Below are positions 7,207 to 12,055 of a stretch of DNA of 12,055 nt, piece by piece. The stretch spans positions 1-12,055 of the forward strand of contig MNIY01000033.1 in assembly GCA_001919995.1 (NCBI GenBank), read 5' to 3'. The number at the start of each line of letters is the position of its first letter. Within the stretch, counting starts at the first letter, position 1. The position numbers were made by a program, and so were the translations under genes. The notes below the pieces were generated by a model. The model worked only from the letters and a program-made list of their open reading frames with translations. It had not been told where the DNA came from and made no database searches. The stretch is from Ktedonobacter sp. 13_1_20CM_4_53_11 (lineage in GTDB: Bacteria > Chloroflexota > Ktedonobacteria > Ktedonobacterales > Ktedonobacteraceae).

Positions 7207-7236
7207 TTGACATTCCTTCAAGTTCTTCGGTATACT
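7207..7236 (+). promoter_or_regulatory. Sigma-70-type promoter of the met leader
   Basis: A perfect TTGACA (7207-7212) and TATACT (7231-7236) are separated by 18 bases. Transcription should start at about 7243, roughly 45 bases before the SAM riboswitch aptamer. No other promoter this good lies between here and metX, so both leader switches are expected to be on one transcript. Confidence 0.75.
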
Positions 7237-7285
7237 TACTTACAAATAAGAAACACCATTACAATTGAATATGTGCAGTGATATC

Positions 7286-7396
7286 TGCTCTCATCAAGAG
7301 AGGTTGAGGGAAACGGCCCTATGAAGCCCGGCAACCCCCCTGCAACGTTGCAGGAAGGGTGCCAATTCCGGCGGAGCGATCCGCAAGATGAGGGGA
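7286..7396 (+). promoter_or_regulatory. SAM-I (S-box) riboswitch aptamer
   Basis: The S-box core is present nearly to consensus: AGAGAGGTTGAGGGA, GGCCCTATGAAGCCCGG, CAACC, then GGTGCCAATTCC, a short hairpin and GATGAG. P1 pairs 7288-7295 with 7387-7394 (one G.T pair). P3 is the self-complementary hairpin 7339-7354. P4 is GCGGA (7371-7375) with TCCGC (7380-7384). In this class SAM stabilises P1 and turns the downstream genes off. The only genes downstream on this strand are the methionine genes metX and metY and then an aspartokinase, which fits. Confidence 0.96.
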
Positions 7397-7412
7397 ATAG
7401 CCAAAGAAGCTT

Positions 7413-7436
7413 ACCCCTGTATTCCAGGGGTTTTTT
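7413..7436 (+). terminator. SAM-controlled terminator of the S-box
   Basis: ACCCCTG (7413-7419) pairs perfectly with CAGGGGT (7425-7431), with a loop of five bases, followed by six T (7431-7436). Its left arm can instead pair with the 3' strand of P1: AGGGG (7391-7395) with CCCCT (7414-7418), plus AA with TT across a bulged A. That alternative is the expected antiterminator formed without SAM. The switch is therefore a complete off-switch by premature termination. Confidence 0.92.
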
Positions 7437-7480
7437 ATTGGCTGCACATTGTGTACTTTACCAGTCAAGTTAACAACAAT

Positions 7481-7726
7481 AACTTTGAAGAGGACGAGTA
7501 AACGTCGTGGACGGCTACAGAGAATTGACGATGATGAGAAGTCAGTGCCGAGCCAGCGTTGAATATGACCTCCGAGTTGCAGGTTGAACTTCCAGGAGGA
7601 GGTAGGCTGAGCCGGTTGGACCCGTTACATTCCAGAGTGTTGGAGAACGTATGTGCTCAACGACACTCACCGAGGCTGATACTGTGAGGTATCAGCAAAT
7701 CAGGGTGGTACCGCGAAACTATTTGC
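7481..7726 (+). promoter_or_regulatory. T-box leader, methionine specifier (tRNA-Met sensor)
   Basis: Stem I starts with AACT (7481-7484) pairing AGTT (7575-7578), then the GAAGAGGA kink-turn side and the AGTA S-turn (7497-7500), AGAGA (7519-7523) and a distal hairpin TTGAC/GTCAG with loop GATGATGAGAA. The returning strand reads TGAATATGACC; aligned with the T-box consensus (GAAC-specifier-ACC) the specifier is ATG (7565-7567). Stem III is the perfect hairpin GCTGATAC/GTATCAGC (7675-7696). The 14-base T-box sequence AGGGTGGTACCGCG (7702-7715) is an exact consensus match, with TGGT (7706-7709) to pair with the tRNA acceptor end, fitting an A discriminator base. The antiterminator is closed by GCAAAT (7695-7700) with ATTTGC (7721-7726), whose first two bases overlap stem III. 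Uncharged tRNA-Met would stabilise it and allow readthrough. Confidence 0.93.
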
Positions 7727-7727
7727 T

Positions 7728-7757
7728 CCTCGCCCCTGCCAGGGACGAGGTTTTTTT
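7728..7757 (+). terminator. T-box controlled terminator
   Basis: CCTCG (7728-7732) pairs with CGAGG (7746-7750) and CCCT (7734-7737) with AGGG (7741-7744), with one C.A mismatch between the two helices, followed by seven T (7751-7757). It begins two bases after the antiterminator helix; the usual overlap between antiterminator and terminator is small here. Confidence 0.88.
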
Positions 7758-7785
7758 GTACTTAATTTCAGGAAAGGAGGGTGTA

Positions 7786-8928
7786 ATGGTGATACAGAGT
7801 GAACAACGTGTTGCAGGAAGTAAACAATTTGCTTCTGCAGACCAATTGTTCACGTATACCTTCGATTCATTGCCGCTTGAACGTGGGGGACAACTTGCTC
7901 CCGTTACACTGGCGTTTGAAACATGGGGAACTCTCAACGCCGAGGGAAATAACGCCATCCTGATAACTCACGCGCTAACTGGGAATTCACATGCTCATGA
8001 TGTCCAACATCCAGATGATCCAAAACGAGCGTGGTGGAACCCGTTAATTGGTCCAGGGCGGCCTTTTGACACCACGCATTACTTTGTCATCTGCTCAAAT
8101 GTCGTTGGGAGTTGCTATGGCAGTACCGGGCCATCGTCTCTAGATCCCTTAACGGGGGAGCCTTATGGTATGCGTTTCCCTCTGGTGACCATTCGTGACA
8201 TGGTGCGTGCGCAACGGGTTTTGATTGAACACCTGGGAGTACGTCAATTAGCTATGGTTGCCGGGGGCTCGATTGGTGGACAACAGGCGCTGGAGTGGGG
8301 CGTTGCCTATCCCGAATTAGTGCAGAAGGTCATTGTGGTGGCAGCGACAGCAGCTCTGACTGCCCAGGCTATCGCCTTCAGCGAAGTTGAGCGCCAGGCA
8401 ATCATGGTGGATCCGCTCTGGCAGAGGGGAAATTACGATCCTGGTCATGGACCCGAGGCTGGCCTATCGGTAGCCCGGATGCTGGCAATGATTACTTACC
8501 AGAGTGAGGAAGGCATGGAGATGCGCTTCGCCAGGCGCCATGCCAGCAATAGGGCTGTACCCGCTCCAAGTCGTGCAGCTGATCTCGGTAGTCGTTTTGA
8601 TGTAGAGGACTATCTCTACTATCAAGGCGAATCTCTGGTGAAACGCTTCGATGCCAACAGTTACCTGTATATTAGCCGTGCAATGGATTTGTATGACGTT
8701 AGTGAAGGCTACCCTTCACTGGAGGCTGCGCTGCATCGCTTACGCAGTAAAGCCCTTTTTATCGGTATTCGTTCCGATTTTCTTTTCCCGCCAGCGCATG
8801 TCCGCTGGCTGGCCGATCAAGTGAGGTTAGTTGGCGGAGATTCCATCTACGTGGAACTCGACTCACCACACGGTCATGATGCTTTTCTTAAGGAATGGGG
8901 GCAGATGACCAATGCGCTCACTATATAG
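7786..8928 (+). CDS. metX: Homoserine O-acetyltransferase
   Basis: It encodes 380 residues from ATG 7786, with AAGGAGGG five bases upstream and the start lying 28 bases after the T-box terminator. This is the alpha/beta-hydrolase-fold enzyme that transfers the acetyl group of acetyl-CoA to L-homoserine, the committed step to methionine by the acetyl route. Seen in sequence: LITHALTGNSHA (oxyanion region), NVVGSCYGSTGPSS, the nucleophile elbow AGGSIGGQQALEW with Ser162, Asp331 in RSDFLFP, and His364 in SPHGHDAFL. These give the Ser/Asp/His triad. Length matches the family (about 370-380). Some MetX-like enzymes use succinyl-CoA instead; I cannot exclude that by eye. It is the first gene after the SAM riboswitch and T-box, and metY follows after 54 bases. 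Confidence 0.96.
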   Translation: MVIQSEQRVAGSKQFASADQLFTYTFDSLPLERGGQLAPVTLAFETWGTLNAEGNNAILITHALTGNSHAHDVQHPDDPKRAWWNPLIGPGRPFDTTHYFVICSNVVGSCYGSTGPSSLDPLTGEPYGMRFPLVTIRDMVRAQRVLIEHLGVRQLAMVAGGSIGGQQALEWGVAYPELVQKVIVVAATAALTAQAIAFSEVERQAIMVDPLWQRGNYDPGHGPEAGLSVARMLAMITYQSEEGMEMRFARRHASNRAVPAPSRAADLGSRFDVEDYLYYQGESLVKRFDANSYLYISRAMDLYDVSEGYPSLEAALHRLRSKALFIGIRSDFLFPPAHVRWLADQVRLVGGDSIYVELDSPHGHDAFLKEWGQMTNALTI

Positions 8929-8973
8929 TGACATGAAATATCGTGTCCAATTCACACAAACTTGAAGGAGTAA

Positions 8974-10305
<1,332 letters not shown>

Positions 10306-10329
10306 CGAACCGAATTTTTTTTACGTGGT

Positions 10330-10379
10330 GTTTATAGGGACGCGAGACCATGCGAGGCGTAGCGCTCCTATGAAACGCC
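10330..10379 (+). promoter_or_regulatory. Structured leader upstream of aspartokinase, two competing hairpins
   Basis: In the 131-base metY-lysC spacer, GTTTATAGGGACGC (10330-10343) can pair with GCGCTCCTATGAAAC (10362-10376; one bulge, one mismatch, one G.T). GGCGT (10356-10360) can pair with ACGCC (10375-10379). These cannot form together because they share 10375-10376 and cross. No known lysine or SAM riboswitch core is seen. It may be an attenuator or just a folded 5' region. Confidence 0.4.
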
Positions 10380-10436
10380 ACAGCGGAATACGTGGGAGAG
10401 AGACCTGGTGTTCCTAGCATGTTTTTTGGTGAACTT

Positions 10437-11948
10437 ATGAAATCACAGGTACAAGTATTAAAATTTGGAGGAACTTCTGTCGGCAACGGGGAGCGTATTC
10501 GTCGGGTAGCACAGATTATTGCCCGCACATATCACGATCCCGCGGAAGCTTTCCCCGTCGTGGTCGTCTCAGCCATGGCTAAAGTAACCGATCAATTATT
10601 ACGTATCGCTGCTTTTGTTTGTACCAATGAACTAGAAGCATATGAACGTGAACTCAAGGCATTAAAACAAAAGCAATTCGATGCGGCGGAGAAAGCTGTC
10701 AATGCTGCTGAGGGACGCAATACATTACTTAAACAGCTTGAAAGCGCATTTAGCTCACTAGAACATGACGTTGCCAATTTACGGCAGGCGGTAGAAACAT
10801 CAACAGTTCGGGATATCCAGAATGAGGGAGCATATACAGTACCTTTTGCGACTGCTGCCATAGCTGCCTGGGGCGAACGCCTCTCTATAATGCTTGTAGC
10901 AGCATCAGCGTCTGATATTGGATTATCAGTAGCTCCAATGCGCGAAGAAGTTATTATTACCGATCATCCTACCCTTCATGCGACTCAGCAGTCCTATGGC
11001 GTTGCGCCTGGAGCCGATCCTTTAGCAGAAGAGACGCGAAAGAATGTACGGGCAATTATCTCTCCCTTGATCGAGCAACAAGTAGTGCCAATTGCGGCAG
11101 GCTTCATTGGTCGCACGCAGGAAGGTTTCGTGACGACCCTTGGTCGCAATGGTTCCGACTACTCGGCAAGTGTCATTGGAGCGGCCCTGGATTGCGTAGA
11201 GGTGACAATCTATACCGACGTAGACGGTGTGCTGACGGCTGATCCACGCCTGGTCATGAATACGCGTTTGCTTACAGAGCTCTCTTATGCTGAGGCAGCG
11301 CGTCTCTCGTGGTTCGGAGCGAAAGTGCTGCACCCACGAACTCTCATTCCTATAGCTCATCGCAACATTCCGGTGCGAGTGCGCAATACCTTTCGCCCAG
11401 CTTTGCGCGGTACCGTGGTCGGACCAGAGGGAAGGCATAAGAGTGGGGCCGCGGCGATAACAGTGCGCCGGCACCTTTCGTTGATCACAGTTGAAAGTAC
11501 CGACCTCTTCGGGGCACCGGAGAGTGCAGGACAGGTTTTTGCACTGGCGGCGCGTGCCGGTGCAGCCCCGGTGGCTATCTGTTCATCATCTGGTCATCAT
11601 CTTTCATTCGTGGTCGAGGAGAACGCCGCGGCGTCGGTGGTAGCACTGTTACAGCATGATATGGGAGCATGGCGTGTGCGATCTCGCAATGGCCTGGCTG
11701 CCTGCGCGTGTATTGGGTCGGGCTTCACGGCTGATCCTATGAGTCCCGCACGGGCAATCACCGCCCTTGCCCGCGAGCGTATCCCGGTGATCACCCAGGG
11801 AGCGTCAGAACTGGGTATTACGCTCATCGTAGAAGATGCAGACAGTGAGCGCGCCCTACGCAGCTTACACCGGGACTTAATCGCGCCCGTCATTCCATTA
11901 GTTCGCCACACCGCTACGGCCCATGAAAAGAAACGCGGTGCGCTGTAA
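10437..11948 (+). CDS. lysC: Aspartokinase (monofunctional, ACT domains)
   Basis: I choose ATG 10437, giving 503 residues that begin MKSQVQVLKFGGTSV; GGTGA lies four bases upstream. ATG 10419 and GTG 10392 are in frame but have no better ribosome site and add residues ahead of the conserved start. It phosphorylates L-aspartate, the first step toward homoserine (and so to methionine and threonine) and lysine. Seen: KFGGTSV (9-15), the ATP/aspartate kinase segment GRNGSDYSAS (236-245), YTDVDGVLTADPR (259-271) and the GAKVLHPRT region. The stretch about residues 50-125 (coiled-coil-like, rich in Lys, Glu and Ala) is the usual insertion of this enzyme group. Residues from about 340 form two ACT-type regulatory domains, so feedback control by lysine, threonine or SAM is expected, but not assigned. 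No homoserine dehydrogenase domain is fused. It probably belongs to the same unit as metXY, though no clear promoter or terminator separates them. Confidence 0.94.
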   Translation: MKSQVQVLKFGGTSVGNGERIRRVAQIIARTYHDPAEAFPVVVVSAMAKVTDQLLRIAAFVCTNELEAYERELKALKQKQFDAAEKAVNAAEGRNTLLKQLESAFSSLEHDVANLRQAVETSTVRDIQNEGAYTVPFATAAIAAWGERLSIMLVAASASDIGLSVAPMREEVIITDHPTLHATQQSYGVAPGADPLAEETRKNVRAIISPLIEQQVVPIAAGFIGRTQEGFVTTLGRNGSDYSASVIGAALDCVEVTIYTDVDGVLTADPRLVMNTRLLTELSYAEAARLSWFGAKVLHPRTLIPIAHRNIPVRVRNTFRPALRGTVVGPEGRHKSGAAAITVRRHLSLITVESTDLFGAPESAGQVFALAARAGAAPVAICSSSGHHLSFVVEENAAASVVALLQHDMGAWRVRSRNGLAACACIGSGFTADPMSPARAITALARERIPVITQGASELGITLIVEDADSERALRSLHRDLIAPVIPLVRHTATAHEKKRGAL

Positions 11949-12040
11949 TCGTATCCATATATTGTGCCTTATAGTTGAGTGAAGTTATCAACACGGAATT
12001 GCTCGGAAGGTATGGTGTTTCGCCCGGGGAGAGCTAGTGG

Positions 12041-12046
12041 AAGGAG
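12041..12046 (+). promoter_or_regulatory. Ribosome-binding site for a gene beyond the right edge
   Basis: AAGGAG stands nine bases from the end and the last base is A, so an ATG start is expected at or just past the edge. The in-frame ATG at 12012 lies only one base after GGAAGG and is less likely as a start. The 107-base spacer after aspartokinase shows no clear hairpin. Downstream function is unknown; homoserine dehydrogenase or threonine synthase would fit the pathway, which is inference only. Confidence 0.35.
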
Positions 12047-12055
12047 CAAAGTTTA

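Noticed and set aside
7651..7785. metX starting at ATG 7651
   Set aside because: The extension is encoded by T-box stem III, the T-box bulge and the terminator, and a much better ribosome site stands before ATG 7786. The open frame is kept as a finding only.
8930..8947. Terminator between metX and metY
   Set aside because: GACATGA can pair with TCGTGTC in a 7-base helix (one G.T), but there is no T tract, so it is more likely a stabilising or processing hairpin within an operon.
10306..10436. Lysine riboswitch before aspartokinase
   Set aside because: The spacer is shorter than the roughly 170-base L-box and none of its conserved core strings is seen.

Overview
The window looks like chromosomal DNA from a Gram-positive-type bacterium, most likely of the Chloroflexota class Ktedonobacteria. 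This is an inference from several signs: mid-GC coding sequence, a FemAB-type aminoacyltransferase, an S-box riboswitch and a T-box leader, a RecQ variant with an actinobacterial-like tail, and a short tail-anchored-looking protein with a DxNxDxxxD motif that resembles Ktedonobacter hypotheticals. No phage, insertion sequence, CRISPR array, tRNA or rRNA was seen.

Layout from left to right: a RecQ-family DNA helicase on the minus strand, cut by the left edge (1-1593); a divergently transcribed single-membrane-span protein of unknown function (1856-2629); a convergent small membrane protein on the minus strand (2697-2984), with a strong hairpin between the two; an AI-2E family membrane permease (3329-4657) with a strong terminator; a minus-strand pair of RCK/TrkA-type NAD-binding regulatory proteins (4713-5830); and a divergent FemAB-like aminoacyltransferase (6009-7091) with its own terminator.

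The right half is the most interesting part. A good sigma-70-type promoter (7207-7236) drives a leader of about 540 bases that contains two complete, independent transcription-attenuation switches in series. The first is a SAM-I (S-box) riboswitch with its own intrinsic terminator. The second is a T-box leader whose specifier codon reads ATG (methionine), also with its own terminator. They precede metX (homoserine O-acetyltransferase) and metY (O-acetylhomoserine sulfhydrylase), followed by an aspartokinase gene. Read literally, RNA polymerase reaches metX only when SAM is low and uncharged tRNA-Met is abundant. This would be a two-input AND gate on methionine biosynthesis, reading the end product of the pathway and the aminoacylation state of the methionine tRNA separately.

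The metabolic genes fit together: aspartokinase starts the aspartate pathway, homoserine is acetylated by MetX, and MetY converts O-acetylhomoserine to homocysteine (or directly to methionine with methanethiol). The right edge ends with a ribosome-binding site for a further gene just outside the window.
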